A stretch of DNA of 64,000 bases from Clostridiaceae bacterium (GCA_016288315.1 JAEEYU010000007.1:1-64000), one strand, 5' to 3'; counted from the stretch's first letter, positions 1 through 10,112 are shown. The notes: a model not told the origin generated them from the letters alone. Made by a program: numbers and translations.

Positions 1-173
1 AATATGCACAAATTTCATCTCTTTGAGGTGCGAAGCAGTTTTCACGCAAAAAAAGAGCCGCAGAACAAGGAAGATTTGTGAGAGCATACTTAATGTATGG
101 TAAGCAAATCTGACGATGTTATGCGGCTTTTAGTTTGATGTGAAAACCAATACTGGTTTATGAGTGACTGCCC
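1..173. repeat. Dispersed structured repeat, copy 1 (truncated by the window start)
   Basis: Nearly identical (2 mismatches seen by eye) to 42707..42879. Contains nested inverted repeats: GTTTTCACgcaaaaaaaGAGCCGCA / TGCGGCTTTTagtttgatGTGAAAAC, AGATTTG/CAAATCT, CATAC-TTAAT-GTATG. Confidence 0.9.
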
Positions 174-270
174 AAGGCGGGATTTTTCTTTTTCGGAACG
201 CCGATTTAACTTATAGAACAAAAAAAACGCCGAAACAGTAAAAAAATAAGCTATTTCGACCAAAAAATTG

Positions 271-299
271 TTGACAAAAATAATGTTATCATTTAATAT
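271..299 (+). promoter_or_regulatory. Sigma-A-type promoter upstream of the sigma factor gene
   Basis: TTGACA (271-276), 17 nt spacer, TAATAT (294-299). Confidence 0.6.
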
Positions 300-328
300 A
301 TAGCAGATAAGTGTTTTGCGAGGTGTCT

Positions 329-916
329 ATGTTACCCGCCGATGAGAACAAATACCGCGAAGACGAAGAGCTTGTTAAGCTTGCGCTCTCCGGTGACGAT
401 TCCGCAATGGCGCAGCTTGTTGCCGTTGCAATGCCCATAGCGGGCGCAAAAGCGGCGGCGCAGCAGGCAAAAAACAACCGCCTTTCTACAGAAGATCTCG
501 TCCAGGAGGGCATGCTGGGTTTTCTCAGTGCCTTAAAAACCTACTCAGCGTCAAAAGGCACATCGTTTCGCACCTACGCAGGCGCCTGCATAGGCAACCG
601 CATCATTTCGGCAGTGCGCCTTCACAACAACACGGGCAACTATTCGCTGACATCCGCCGTGCCCATCACGGATGAAACGGGTGTTTCCGCAGCCGAACAG
701 GATCCGCAGAACATTATGATTGAACGCGAAAAGCTTGAAGATTTTTACAGTCTCATCGGCAGCGGCAAGCTCCTCTCCGATTTTGAAAAAAGCGTTCTTC
801 GTTGCCGTCTTGCAGGGCTCTCCTACAGCGAAACGGCTCAAAAACTCGGCACGGGCACAAAAGCCGTTGACAATGCGCTCGCCCGCATCCGTAAAAAAAT
901 CCGTAATTCCGTTTAA
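329..916 (+). CDS. RNA polymerase sigma factor, sigma-70 family (SigH-like)
   Basis: Region 2-like 'LSTEDLVQEGMLGFLSALKTYSASKGTSFRTYAGACIGNRI' and a C-terminal HTH 'LSYSETAQKLGTGTKAVDNALARIRKKI'. ATG at 329 preceded by GAGGTG. Confidence 0.85.
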   Translation: MLPADENKYREDEELVKLALSGDDSAMAQLVAVAMPIAGAKAAAQQAKNNRLSTEDLVQEGMLGFLSALKTYSASKGTSFRTYAGACIGNRIISAVRLHNNTGNYSLTSAVPITDETGVSAAEQDPQNIMIEREKLEDFYSLIGSGKLLSDFEKSVLRCRLAGLSYSETAQKLGTGTKAVDNALARIRKKIRNSV

Positions 917-973
917 TTTTACATCACGCAAACAAGGCGTATTCCGCAATAACCTCGGTGCCGCCTTAATATA

Positions 974-1043
974 TGCCCCCGTAGCTTAAACCAGTCAGAG
1001 CGTTGTTCATCACAAAGGTGGCGGTGCAATCCCGTCCAGGGCA
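974..1043 (+). other. tRNA-like sequence (degenerate, Met-type CAT loop)
   Basis: GCCCCCG-TA-GCTT..GAGC D-arm-like; TTG-TTCATCA-CAA shortened anticodon-like arm; GGCGG-TGCAATC-CCGTC T-arm-like; 3' CAGGGCA partly pairing with 5' TGCCC. About 70 nt, no CCA. Confidence 0.4.
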
Positions 1044-1070
1044 AAAATTTTTTCAAAAGAGGTATATCTC

Positions 1071-1388
1071 ATGTACGAAGACAGAACACTCAAATGCAAG
1101 GAATGCGGCGAAGAATTCGTATTCACAGCAGGCGAACAGGAATTCTATGCTGAAAAAGGTTTCGTAAACGATCCTCAGCGCTGCAAGGCTTGCCGTGATG
1201 CACGCAAAAACGCCAGCCGTGGCGAACGCGAATGGTTCGAAGCTACCTGTGACGAATGCGGCGGCATTGCAAAGGTCCCCTTCAAGCCCCGTGAAGACAG
1301 ACCCGTTTACTGCAGCGAATGCTTTGCAAAGAAGCAGGCAGCGGCAGCAGGCGAAGCAGTTGAAGAAGCTGCTGAAACAGAGGAATAA
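1071..1388 (+). CDS. Zinc-ribbon domain protein
   Basis: Three CxxC-type knuckles: CKECG, CKAC, CDECGG...CSEC. Confidence 0.75.
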   Translation: MYEDRTLKCKECGEEFVFTAGEQEFYAEKGFVNDPQRCKACRDARKNASRGEREWFEATCDECGGIAKVPFKPREDRPVYCSECFAKKQAAAAGEAVEEAAETEE

Positions 1389-1411
1389 TATTTCCCGACT
1401 TGCAAAAACAG

Positions 1412-1450
1412 GCGGGCGCTTTCGGATGAAAGCGCCCGCTTTTTCTTTTT
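1412..1450 (+). terminator. Intrinsic terminator
   Basis: GCGGGCGCTTTC-GGAT-GAAAGCGCCCGC followed by a T-rich run. Confidence 0.85.
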
Positions 1451-1452
1451 GT

Positions 1453-3165
1453 TTAATCCTCTATTGCCGCTTTGCGTGTATTTACCTTGTGGAAAAACTT
1501 CGTGTCGAATTTTTCACTGCGGTCGTAATAGTAGCATCCGTTCTGTTCCTGTTCAACGTCGGTCAGCTGTGTGTAGCAAAAACCGAACATCATCGGGTGG
1601 TCAAGCAGTGCGTCGGTGAGCCCCTTGTAGCGCTCGTGATATTCCTCCGCCGTTTTGGGAGCGTTGCCGTAGCCCCAGGAAGGTCCCGTCTCAGTTTCTC
1701 TGCTCCATTTGATTCCGCCGTATTCGCTGACAAAAATCGGCTTGCCCTTTTCATAGGTCTGACGGTCGTTGCAGAAGTTCTTTATTTCCCCCTTTTCTTC
1801 AAGGTCGGCATAATTTGACGCCAGTATTTCGGGGTTCTGCTCATAGTCGTGAACGTCGAATATATCCGTTTCAACGTGATAGTTGCCGCTTGTGTCGATG
1901 CAGGGGCGCGTTGTGTCAATCGATTTTGTAACCCTGTAAATCATTGAGAGGAAGGGGTCAAACTGCGGACGCCCTTTGTAATTCCATGTCTCGTTGAGCG
2001 GGCACCAGCCGATGATTGCGGGGTGATTGAAGTCTCTGTTTACCTCATCAATCCATTCGGGCAGAATATGGTAAACCGCCTCCGGGTCGGAGTGGTCCAG
2101 CCCCCAGTTGGGGTATTCGCCCCATACAAGGTAACCCTCTTTGTCGCAGTGGTAAAGGAATCTCTCTTCAAATACCTTCTGGTGAAGGCGCGCACCGTTG
2201 AAGCCGAACTTCTTTGAAAGCTTTATATCTTTCAGAAGCGCCTTGTCCGAAGGGGCTGTGTATATACCGTCGGGATAAAAGCCCTGGTCAAGAACAAGCC
2301 GCTGGAATACCGACTTGCCGTTGAGCATAAATTTATACCCGTCAAACCAAACGTTGCGAAGACCGAAATAGCTTTTTACTCTGTCTTCACCGAATTTTAT
2401 TTCGGCATCATAGAGCTTGCCGTCGCCGACGTTCCAGAGGTGCTTTTCTTTTAACTTCTGAGTCAACGTTACCGTGCCTGCGGCGTTTTTGATTTTTGAA
2501 ACGCCCATATCCCTGCCTTCAAACGATGCGCTGAATTCAAGGTCGGCGCAGCCGCAGAGCTTTGCCTCAACCGTTACGCTCCCCGTAAGATAATCGGGAT
2601 AATATCTGACGCTCTCAACAAACGTCTTTTCGGTGAATTCAAGCCACACAGTCTGCCAGATACCCGTTGTGCGCGTGTAGTCGCAGCCGTGTGAATAATA
2701 CTCCTCACTCTGCTTTCCGCGGGGAATCATTCTGTCTCTCGTGTCATCCTCGCAATAGATTACAATGTCGTTTTTGCCCTTTCTGACAAACTCCGTTATG
2801 TCAAAGCTGAACGAAACATAACCGCCTTCGTGAACGCCTGCTTCGCTGCCGTTGACAAACACCTTTGTTCTGTAATCTGCCGCGCCTATGTGAAGCACCG
2901 TTCTTTTGCCTGCATATTTCTGCGCTATGCTTACCTCTTTTTTATACCATACTCCGTAGGTGAAATCTTTGATTCCTATGCCGGAAAGTTCTGATTCCAT
3001 ACAGAAAGGCACTGTGATTTTTCTGTCAAACGCAGATGAATCTTCATAGATTTTTCTTGCCTCGCCGCTTCTGCCGTTGTCAATGCAGAACAGCCACTCG
3101 CCGTTGAGATTCATCCAGTTTTCTCGCTCAAACTGGGGCTTGGGGTATTCTTTTCTGGGAGTCAT
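1453..3165 (-). CDS. Glycoside hydrolase family 2 (beta-galactosidase/beta-glucuronidase-like)
   Basis: GH2 sugar-binding start 'YPKPQFERENWMNLNGEWLF', catalytic region 'IIGWCPLNETW' and 'KPIFVSEYGG'. ATG at 3165 preferred over the upstream M. Confidence 0.85.
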   Translation of the reverse strand: MTPRKEYPKPQFERENWMNLNGEWLFCIDNGRSGEARKIYEDSSAFDRKITVPFCMESELSGIGIKDFTYGVWYKKEVSIAQKYAGKRTVLHIGAADYRTKVFVNGSEAGVHEGGYVSFSFDITEFVRKGKNDIVIYCEDDTRDRMIPRGKQSEEYYSHGCDYTRTTGIWQTVWLEFTEKTFVESVRYYPDYLTGSVTVEAKLCGCADLEFSASFEGRDMGVSKIKNAAGTVTLTQKLKEKHLWNVGDGKLYDAEIKFGEDRVKSYFGLRNVWFDGYKFMLNGKSVFQRLVLDQGFYPDGIYTAPSDKALLKDIKLSKKFGFNGARLHQKVFEERFLYHCDKEGYLVWGEYPNWGLDHSDPEAVYHILPEWIDEVNRDFNHPAIIGWCPLNETWNYKGRPQFDPFLSMIYRVTKSIDTTRPCIDTSGNYHVETDIFDVHDYEQNPEILASNYADLEEKGEIKNFCNDRQTYEKGKPIFVSEYGGIKWSRETETGPSWGYGNAPKTAEEYHERYKGLTDALLDHPMMFGFCYTQLTDVEQEQNGCYYYDRSEKFDTKFFHKVNTRKAAIED

Positions 3166-3260
3166 AAACGCACCTCTTTCTTTTAAACCGCACAATGCGG
3201 TTTTTTGTTTATGCGAATAATATTATATAAAAATAAATTGTTAAAATCAACATTATAATA

Positions 3261-3288
3261 TTGACATATTGTAAAAAATGTTTATAAT
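3261..3288 (+). promoter_or_regulatory. Consensus promoter of the marR-ABC operon
   Basis: TTGACA (3261-3266), 16 nt, TATAAT (3283-3288). Confidence 0.75.
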
Positions 3289-3370
3289 AGTTAAATGGTT
3301 AATAATTAATAAGTTAATAATAAACATTTTAAGTTGTTTTTGTATTGACAAAACCGGAAAGGAGATTGTT

Positions 3371-3841
3371 ATGGACGAAAAAAACCGCATATCGCTCATA
3401 CATAAGCTCATGGCGCTGGACCGTCTGCACCACGCCTGTGTGGATAAAAGCATCAACTCGCTCGGCTTTGACCTGCACCGCACACAGCACATGACCCTCA
3501 TGTATCTGTCAAAGGTCGGCGGAGCCGCCTCGCAAAAACAGATTGCCGATGAATTCAACGTCAGCCCCGCCGCTGTTGCGACCCTGTTAAAACAGCTTGA
3601 GGCAAAGGGCTATGTCGAGCGCAGGCAAGACAGCGCCGACACACGCCGCAACCTTGTTCAGGTCAGCGAAAAAGGTCTCGATGTAGTTAAAAAATCACAC
3701 GAAAAATTCACCGAGGCGGATGCAAATATGACAAAGGGGCTTTCTCAGGAAGAGCTTGAGTCGCTTGAAAAAATAATCGACAAAATGAAGGCGAATATGT
3801 GTGAATTTGCCGCATCGGCAGGAGTGGAGGTGCGCAGATGA
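3371..3841 (+). CDS. MarR family transcriptional regulator
   Basis: Winged HTH 'ASQKQIADEFNVSPAAVATLLKQLEAKGYVERRQDSADTRRNLVQVSEKG'. Confidence 0.9.
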   Translation: MDEKNRISLIHKLMALDRLHHACVDKSINSLGFDLHRTQHMTLMYLSKVGGAASQKQIADEFNVSPAAVATLLKQLEAKGYVERRQDSADTRRNLVQVSEKGLDVVKKSHEKFTEADANMTKGLSQEELESLEKIIDKMKANMCEFAASAGVEVRR

Positions 3842-5628
3842 AAAGATGGGCAAGCTATGCAGGGCCGTATAAAGCATATTTTATTTTAGGTCCCCTCTGT
3901 ATGATTATTGAAGTCATAGGCGAAGCGCTTATGCCGAAGTTCCTTGCAAATATCATAGACTACGGCACCGGTCAGGCAGATATCTCGGAAGCGGCTGCAT
4001 TTTACCAGTGGCTCTATGCCCGCACCGGCGGAGCATCACCCTATATTGTGGCAATTATGTGCGCCATGATTATAACCGCCCTGCTTATGATGATTGGCGG
4101 CGTCGGCGGCGCCTATTTTGGTGCAAAGGCATCGGTCAACTACGCCGCAGACCTGCGCTCGGATATCTATAAAAAAGTTCAGCAGTTCTCGTTTGCAAAC
4201 ATTGACAAATTCAGCACCGGCTCGCTTGTCACAAGACTTACAAACGACGTTACCCAGATTCAGAATTTCATTAATATGCTCCTGCGTATGTGCCTGCGCT
4301 CACCCGGTATGATGATAGGCGGAGTAATAATGGCAATAATGGTAAGCGGCAAACTCACCCTCTGCCTTCTTATGGTTCTGCCTATGGTTGTGGTCTCCGT
4401 CTTCTTCCTCATCAAGGTTGCTCTTCCCCGTTTTACAAGGCAGCAGAGCAAAATCGACGCTCTCAACTCAACCGTTCAGGAGAACGTCACAAACATCAGG
4501 GTCGTCAAGTCTTTTGTGCGTGAGGAGCACGAAAAAGAAAAGTTCGGCAAGGCAAACAGGGAATTAAAGCAGAGCGCATTTGACGCTATGCGCACAATGA
4601 TTATGATGCAGCCGGCGATGACTCTGTTTATGAATATTACCATAATCGCAATCGCCTGGTTCGGCGGCAATATGCTTATCCGCTCAACGCTCACCGCAGG
4701 CAACCTCACGGCGTTTATCACCTATATAATTCAGATTCTTATGTCGCTCGTTATGATGACCATGATTTTTGTCGCTCTCTCAAGGGCGATGGCATCGGGC
4801 AGACGTATTTCAGAAGTGCTCGATGAAGAAACCGACATAAAAGACAACGAAAGCGAAGAGGCGAAGGATATAACCGTCCGAAACGGCGAAGTGGAGTTCA
4901 GAAACGTCTCGTTCCGTTATTATAAAAACAGCGATGCAAAGGTGCTCGACAACATAAATCTGACTATCCCCGCAGGCAAAACCGTCGGCATAATCGGTTC
5001 AACGGGCTCAGGCAAGAGCACCCTTGTTTCAATGATAGCCCGCCTCTATGACGCAGACGAGGGCGAGGTTCTTGTTGACGGCGTAAATGTTAAAGATTAC
5101 AAGCTTTACAACCTTCGCGAAGGCGTCGGCTTTGTTCTTCAGAAGAATCTTCTTTTCTCCGGCACAATCAAAGACAATCTCCTCTGGGGCAACTATGAGG
5201 CAAGCGATGAAGAAATAAAAGAAATGGCATCCTACGCCCAGGCGGACAATTTCATAACCTCGTTTGAAAACGGCTATGACACCGTCATCGAGCAGGGCGG
5301 CACCAATGTTTCGGGCGGTCAGAAGCAGCGCCTCTGCATAGCAAGAGCTCTTCTGAAAAAACCGAAAATACTTGTGCTCGACGACTCTACCAGCGCCGTT
5401 GACACCGCAACGGAAAAAAGAATACGCGAAGCTTTTGCAAACGAGCTTCAGGGCTCCACAAAAATCATAATCGCTCAGCGCATCTCCTCGGTAAAGGATT
5501 CCGATATGATTGTTGTTCTTGACGACGGCAGGGTAACGGGCGTGGGAACCCACGACGAGCTGATTGAGAACAACCCCGAATACCAGGAGATTTACTGGTC
5601 GCAGGTTGACAAAAAGGAGGGAGCATAA
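3838..5628 (+). CDS. ABC transporter, fused permease/ATPase (multidrug exporter type)
   Basis: Six-TM domain, Walker A 'GSTGSGKST', signature 'VSGGQKQR', Walker B 'ILVLDDSTSAVD'. Overlaps marR by ATGA. Confidence 0.92.
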   Translation: MKRWASYAGPYKAYFILGPLCMIIEVIGEALMPKFLANIIDYGTGQADISEAAAFYQWLYARTGGASPYIVAIMCAMIITALLMMIGGVGGAYFGAKASVNYAADLRSDIYKKVQQFSFANIDKFSTGSLVTRLTNDVTQIQNFINMLLRMCLRSPGMMIGGVIMAIMVSGKLTLCLLMVLPMVVVSVFFLIKVALPRFTRQQSKIDALNSTVQENVTNIRVVKSFVREEHEKEKFGKANRELKQSAFDAMRTMIMMQPAMTLFMNITIIAIAWFGGNMLIRSTLTAGNLTAFITYIIQILMSLVMMTMIFVALSRAMASGRRISEVLDEETDIKDNESEEAKDITVRNGEVEFRNVSFRYYKNSDAKVLDNINLTIPAGKTVGIIGSTGSGKSTLVSMIARLYDADEGEVLVDGVNVKDYKLYNLREGVGFVLQKNLLFSGTIKDNLLWGNYEASDEEIKEMASYAQADNFITSFENGYDTVIEQGGTNVSGGQKQRLCIARALLKKPKILVLDDSTSAVDTATEKRIREAFANELQGSTKIIIAQRISSVKDSDMIVVLDDGRVTGVGTHDELIENNPEYQEIYWSQVDKKEGA

Positions 5629-7499
5629 TGCAGGGTCGCAGTCTTGATGAATTGCAAAAAAGATACAACAAAGCGGCGGCTGACAAAAAGCATAATTTCG
5701 GCCCTCCCGGCAGACCCGGCCGCCACCAGCAGGGCTCTTCAAAAGGCAAGCCCAAAAACACGGGCAAAACAATAAAACGCCTCTGGAGCTATATAGCCAA
5801 ATACAAATACCGCCTTATGCTCGTCATTCTGCTTATGCTCACAAGCACAGGCACAGCACTTGCGGGCTCATACATAATGCGCCCCCTCATAAACAAGCTT
5901 GTCTATGACGATGCACCCGCACAGCAGAAAATCGCCTATCTTGCGCACATGCTGTTTTTAATCGGCGGCATCTACCTTGCGGGCATAGTCACCGGCTACC
6001 TGCAGAACCGCCTTATGCTGCGCGTTTCCACCTCGGCATCGGAGAAAATCAGGAACGATCTTTTCAACCGGCTTCAGGCGCTCCCCGTAAGATTTTTTGA
6101 CAGCGAAACAACCGGCAACATAATGTCGAGATTTACAAACGATATTGACAATATCGACCTTATGATGAATCAGACAATAACCCAGCTTGTCTCCGCCGCA
6201 ATTACTCTTGTGGGCACTTTCTGCCTTATGGTTTACACAAGCTGGCAGCTCACCATAGTAATTGTCGCCTTTATTCCCGTTTTGCTCCTCGCAGTGCGCT
6301 ATGTTGCATCAAGGTCGGCAAAATATTACACCGCCCAGCAGTCGGCTCTCGGTGCCGTCAACGGCTATATTGAAGAGAGCGTAACGGGTCAGAAGGTTGT
6401 CAAGGTGTTCAACCACGAAGATGCGTGTATTGACGAGTTCGAGCTGCTCAACAACGATATGCGCGAAAAGCAGATGGGCGCGCAGTTCTTCGGCGGTCTG
6501 ATGGGACCCGTAATGCATAACATCACGCAGATATGCTACGCCGTCACGGCAGGCGTCGGCGGTCTTCTCTGCGTGCTTGCCGGCTTTGACATCGGCGGTG
6601 TTTCGATTTTCGCAAGCTACGCAAGGCAGTTTTCAATGCCTATAAGCACCGTCTCACAGCAGACTTCCACAATTTTTGCAGCTCTTGCCGGCGCAGAGAG
6701 AGTCTTTGCCGTAATGGATGCAGACCCCGAGAATATAAACGACCTTATAAACTCTCAGCCCGAAATCAAAGGCAACGTCGAACTCAAAGACGTAACCTTC
6801 GGCTATCTGCCCGAAAAAACGGTGCTTAAAAACATCTCTCTTCACGCGGAGCCCGGCAAAAAAATCGCTTTCGTCGGCTCAACGGGAGCGGGCAAAACCA
6901 CAATCACAAACCTTATTAACAGATTCTATGAAATTGACAGCGGCTCAATTTCCTTTGACGGCACGGATATCAAAGAAATCGACCGCAGCTATCTGAGGAA
7001 GAACATCGCAATGGTTCTTCAGGACACCCACCTCTTCACGGGCACGGTTATGGAGAACATCCGCTACGGCCGTCTTGACGCAACGGACGACGAGGTCGTT
7101 CAGGCGGCAAAAACGGCGAGCGCGCACTCCTTCATTATGCGCCTTGCCGACGGCTACAATACTGTTATCGAAGGCGACGGCGCCAATCTCTCGCAGGGTC
7201 AGCGCCAGCTTCTCAATATAGCAAGAGCCGCTATTTCAAAAGCGCCCATCCTCGTTCTTGACGAGGCAACAAGCTCAGTTGACACCCGCACAGAGCGCCA
7301 CATTGAGCACGGTATGGACCGCCTTATGAAAAACCGCACAACATTTGTAATAGCTCACCGTCTTTCAACCGTGCGCAATTCCGATGCGATTATGGTGCTC
7401 GAACACGGCAGCATCATCGAGAGCGGAACACACGAAGAGCTTCTTGCACTCAGGGGCAGATACTACGAGCTCTATACGGGCTTGCGCGAGCTTGACTGA
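5628..7499 (+). CDS. ABC transporter, fused permease/ATPase (heterodimer partner)
   Basis: Walker A 'GSTGAGKTT', signature 'LSQGQRQ', Walker B 'ILVLDEATSSVD'. Overlaps the previous gene by 1 nt. Confidence 0.92.
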   Translation: MQGRSLDELQKRYNKAAADKKHNFGPPGRPGRHQQGSSKGKPKNTGKTIKRLWSYIAKYKYRLMLVILLMLTSTGTALAGSYIMRPLINKLVYDDAPAQQKIAYLAHMLFLIGGIYLAGIVTGYLQNRLMLRVSTSASEKIRNDLFNRLQALPVRFFDSETTGNIMSRFTNDIDNIDLMMNQTITQLVSAAITLVGTFCLMVYTSWQLTIVIVAFIPVLLLAVRYVASRSAKYYTAQQSALGAVNGYIEESVTGQKVVKVFNHEDACIDEFELLNNDMREKQMGAQFFGGLMGPVMHNITQICYAVTAGVGGLLCVLAGFDIGGVSIFASYARQFSMPISTVSQQTSTIFAALAGAERVFAVMDADPENINDLINSQPEIKGNVELKDVTFGYLPEKTVLKNISLHAEPGKKIAFVGSTGAGKTTITNLINRFYEIDSGSISFDGTDIKEIDRSYLRKNIAMVLQDTHLFTGTVMENIRYGRLDATDDEVVQAAKTASAHSFIMRLADGYNTVIEGDGANLSQGQRQLLNIARAAISKAPILVLDEATSSVDTRTERHIEHGMDRLMKNRTTFVIAHRLSTVRNSDAIMVLEHGSIIESGTHEELLALRGRYYELYTGLRELD

Positions 7500-7508
7500 C
7501 GACAAAAT

Positions 7509-7545
7509 ACGGACTTGCAGGTTCAACCTGCAAGTCCGTTTCTTT
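7509..7545. terminator. Terminator hairpin between convergent genes
   Basis: Perfect 15-bp arms ACGGACTTGCAGGTT / AACCTGCAAGTCCGT, then TTTCTTTT. Confidence 0.85.
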
Positions 7546-9596
7546 TATTCAACGCCTCTGTAATAAAGTCCTCTTGTAAATTCGCCTTCGGGCGGTTTTT
7601 CTTTCTTATATGCGTCAATTATTCTTTCGCACTCCCCGCGCGTCTCGTTGGTGAAATACAGCAGAATAAAATCGACATTGTGAATTTCACTCTGCCTGTC
7701 TGCGAGATATACAGGTCTTGAATTGAGAAGCTCCGAGCAGCCGTTTGAACAGATTACGGGGAAATCTATACCCATCCTGTCGGTTAAGTGCGATCTGCCC
7801 TTGCATGCCGCACAGTCGGTTGCGGTCTTCACAGGGCAGTTCCTCGTCAGCATAAGCGGAAGCGAGCCGTATGCAAGCACTCCCCTTTTGATTTTTCCGC
7901 CGAGAGCCGAAATCTGCCTGAGTGTAAGCTCCGGTGAAACAAGAGCGCCGAGCGCTCCGTATTCTTCAAGCATTGCGAGCGCCTGAGTGTTGAATATATT
8001 CATCCCGAAGCCCGCTTCAAAGGGCATCCCCGCGTCAAGAGCAAGCTTCATACCGTCAATCGTGCCTGCAACCGCCTTCTGAGCTCCGTTTGCCTGAGCT
8101 GCCTTCAGCATTTTGCGGAATTTTTCACTGTTGCCGAAGAACGCCCTCGGAATTTCAACACTTGCCGCGACTCCCGCCTCACGGCACTTTTCATACGTAT
8201 CTTTACCTGCGTCAACCGGAAGAACAACCTCGCTTATTCCGCCAAGGTCAGACGGCAGCTGTTCCTCTCTGAAGAGTCTTATCCGCATCTGTCTGCCGTC
8301 CGTTTTGTGAGCGGTGAAAGCGGCAGAGTATTTGCCGCAATTGTATGTTTCTTGTTTTGTAAAAGTGCGGTCAAGCTTTTCAAGGGCATCTCTTCTTAAA
8401 GCGTTGACCGCCGAAGCGGGAACGCTCAGGTTCTCACCGCACTCAATTTCAACATTTTCTGCGTAAAACTGCGTGCCTCCGCATTTTGAAACACGTTCTT
8501 TCAGTTCATCTGCTGTAACCGCTCTGTTGACCGCCGTCTGCGGCACTGTTTCGCTCTGCGAAAAAACTGTTCTTCCGCCCGCCTTCGCACTCAGCGAAAG
8601 CGGCTCATTTTCTATGCAGGTCAGTGCAAAGCCGACAGGTATAAGCGGTGTCTCTTTATCATAAAGATTTGCAAGTTTTTTAAGAACGGGAGCGGCACTC
8701 TGCACATCCTCCTTGCGCCTCGTGCCGAACATGTGACCGCCTCTCTGCCCTTTCAGATATCCGTCCGTAAAGCCGGAACGTGAAAAAACGCTCTGTAAAT
8801 CGCCGGCAAGCTCTGACGAATACTCTCCTTCAAGACTTTTTCTGCAAGCGGTAACCGCCGCCGCAACATATTCGGGACGCTTCATTCTGCCTTCGATTTT
8901 AAACGAAACAACTCCTGCATCGCTAAGCTCTGCAAGGTTTTCAATAACCGACACATCTTTAAGGCTGAGCGCATGCCCCTGTGCTCCGTTCACTCCGAAA
9001 GGCAGACGGCATGGCTGGGCGCAGAGCCCTCTGTTGCCGCTTCTGCCGCCGAGCACGGCGCTTAAAAGGCATTGCCCCGAAACGCACATGCAAAGCGCTC
9101 CGTGAACAAAGACCTCCAGTTCCGCCCCGGTCTGACGGCGTATCTCTTTTATCTCTTCAAGCGAGAGCTCCCTTGCCAGCACCACGCGTGAAAAGCCCGC
9201 CTCTTCAAGCAGCTTCACACCCTGTGCGCTCTGCACCGACATCTGCGTTGATGCGTGCAGCGGCATATCGGGAGCAATCTCTTTTATAATTCTGACAAGC
9301 CCCGGATCCTGCAAAAGAAGCGCGTCCGCAGGCAGACTGCAGGCGCGTTCGATTTCTTCAGATGCGGTTTTAAGTTCGGTGTCATTGACAAGCGTGTTTA
9401 AAGTCATATAAACCTTCACGCCGTGTGAATGGCAGTAATCCACCGCCGTTCTGAGTTCCTCGTTAGAGAAATTGGCGGCGTTGCGCCTTGCGTTGAATGC
9501 CTTTGACCCGAGATAAACCGCGTTCGCTCCGCAGCGCACGGCGGCATAAACGGAGTCAATACTCCCCGCAGGTGCAAGAATTTCGCTGTTGTTCAT
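7545..9596 (-). CDS. Peptidase U32 family protein
   Basis: 'EILAPAGSIDSVYAAVRCGANAVYLGSKAFNARRNAANFS' and 'VFVHGALCMCVSGQCLLSAVLGGRSGNRGLCAQPCRLPF'. Confidence 0.93.
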   Translation of the reverse strand: MNNSEILAPAGSIDSVYAAVRCGANAVYLGSKAFNARRNAANFSNEELRTAVDYCHSHGVKVYMTLNTLVNDTELKTASEEIERACSLPADALLLQDPGLVRIIKEIAPDMPLHASTQMSVQSAQGVKLLEEAGFSRVVLARELSLEEIKEIRRQTGAELEVFVHGALCMCVSGQCLLSAVLGGRSGNRGLCAQPCRLPFGVNGAQGHALSLKDVSVIENLAELSDAGVVSFKIEGRMKRPEYVAAAVTACRKSLEGEYSSELAGDLQSVFSRSGFTDGYLKGQRGGHMFGTRRKEDVQSAAPVLKKLANLYDKETPLIPVGFALTCIENEPLSLSAKAGGRTVFSQSETVPQTAVNRAVTADELKERVSKCGGTQFYAENVEIECGENLSVPASAVNALRRDALEKLDRTFTKQETYNCGKYSAAFTAHKTDGRQMRIRLFREEQLPSDLGGISEVVLPVDAGKDTYEKCREAGVAASVEIPRAFFGNSEKFRKMLKAAQANGAQKAVAGTIDGMKLALDAGMPFEAGFGMNIFNTQALAMLEEYGALGALVSPELTLRQISALGGKIKRGVLAYGSLPLMLTRNCPVKTATDCAACKGRSHLTDRMGIDFPVICSNGCSELLNSRPVYLADRQSEIHNVDFILLYFTNETRGECERIIDAYKKEKPPEGEFTRGLYYRGVE

Positions 9597-9943
9597 TATC
9601 TGTTTGCAGCTCTCAGAGCGGAAAGCTCCTTGGCAAGTCTCTCTGCCTCGCGTTTGGCTATCTCGGCGTCTGTTCTTGCTCTTGCCGCGTCTTCAAGATA
9701 CCCCTGAATCTGCGAGCGGAGATTGTCCGCACTGCCCTCTCCCTTGTTTGCCTCATCGGCGTATTCAAGCGCTACCAGAATTGCCGCCTGGGTGACGGAT
9801 GCCCTGGGGTTTTTGCTCATTATGTCGCGGACTCTGCCGTCAATATCTTCGCCGAGCTTTGCAACATAATCAAGGTCGTCATCCGTTGAAATGATATATT
9901 CCGTTCCCGCTATCATAAGCCTGACTTTCTGCATTTGTTTCAC
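9596..9943 (-). CDS. zapA: Cell division protein ZapA-like
   Basis: Short N-terminal 'KVRLMIAGTEYIISTDDDLDYVAKLGEDIDGRVRDIM' plus coiled-coil tail; adjacent to a U32 peptidase gene. Confidence 0.75.
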   Translation of the reverse strand: MKQMQKVRLMIAGTEYIISTDDDLDYVAKLGEDIDGRVRDIMSKNPRASVTQAAILVALEYADEANKGEGSADNLRSQIQGYLEDAARARTDAEIAKREAERLAKELSALRAANR

Positions 9944-10112
9944 CCCGAAAAATTTTGATACGGATGTATTATACTATATTTACGCGCAGGAATAAAGAGA
10001 TTTTTTAAAAAATTTTTAAACTTGTGCTTTTTGCGTTTTTCCTCTGTTGCACAAAACAACATATTGTGGTATATTAATTTGGTAACATCATAAACGAAGG
10101 AGGTGCGGCGGC

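Noticed and set aside
1-173. Insertion sequence with transposase
   Set aside because: No transposase ORF at or near either copy; treated as a MITE-like/structured repeat.
974-1043. Functional tRNA-Met call
   Set aside because: Acceptor mismatches, shortened anticodon arm and no CCA make a working tRNA unlikely; kept only as a tRNA-like element.
5029-5772. Long minus-strand ORF (247 aa) inside the ABC transporter genes
   Set aside because: Antisense to well-supported ABC coding sequence; no recognisable domain.
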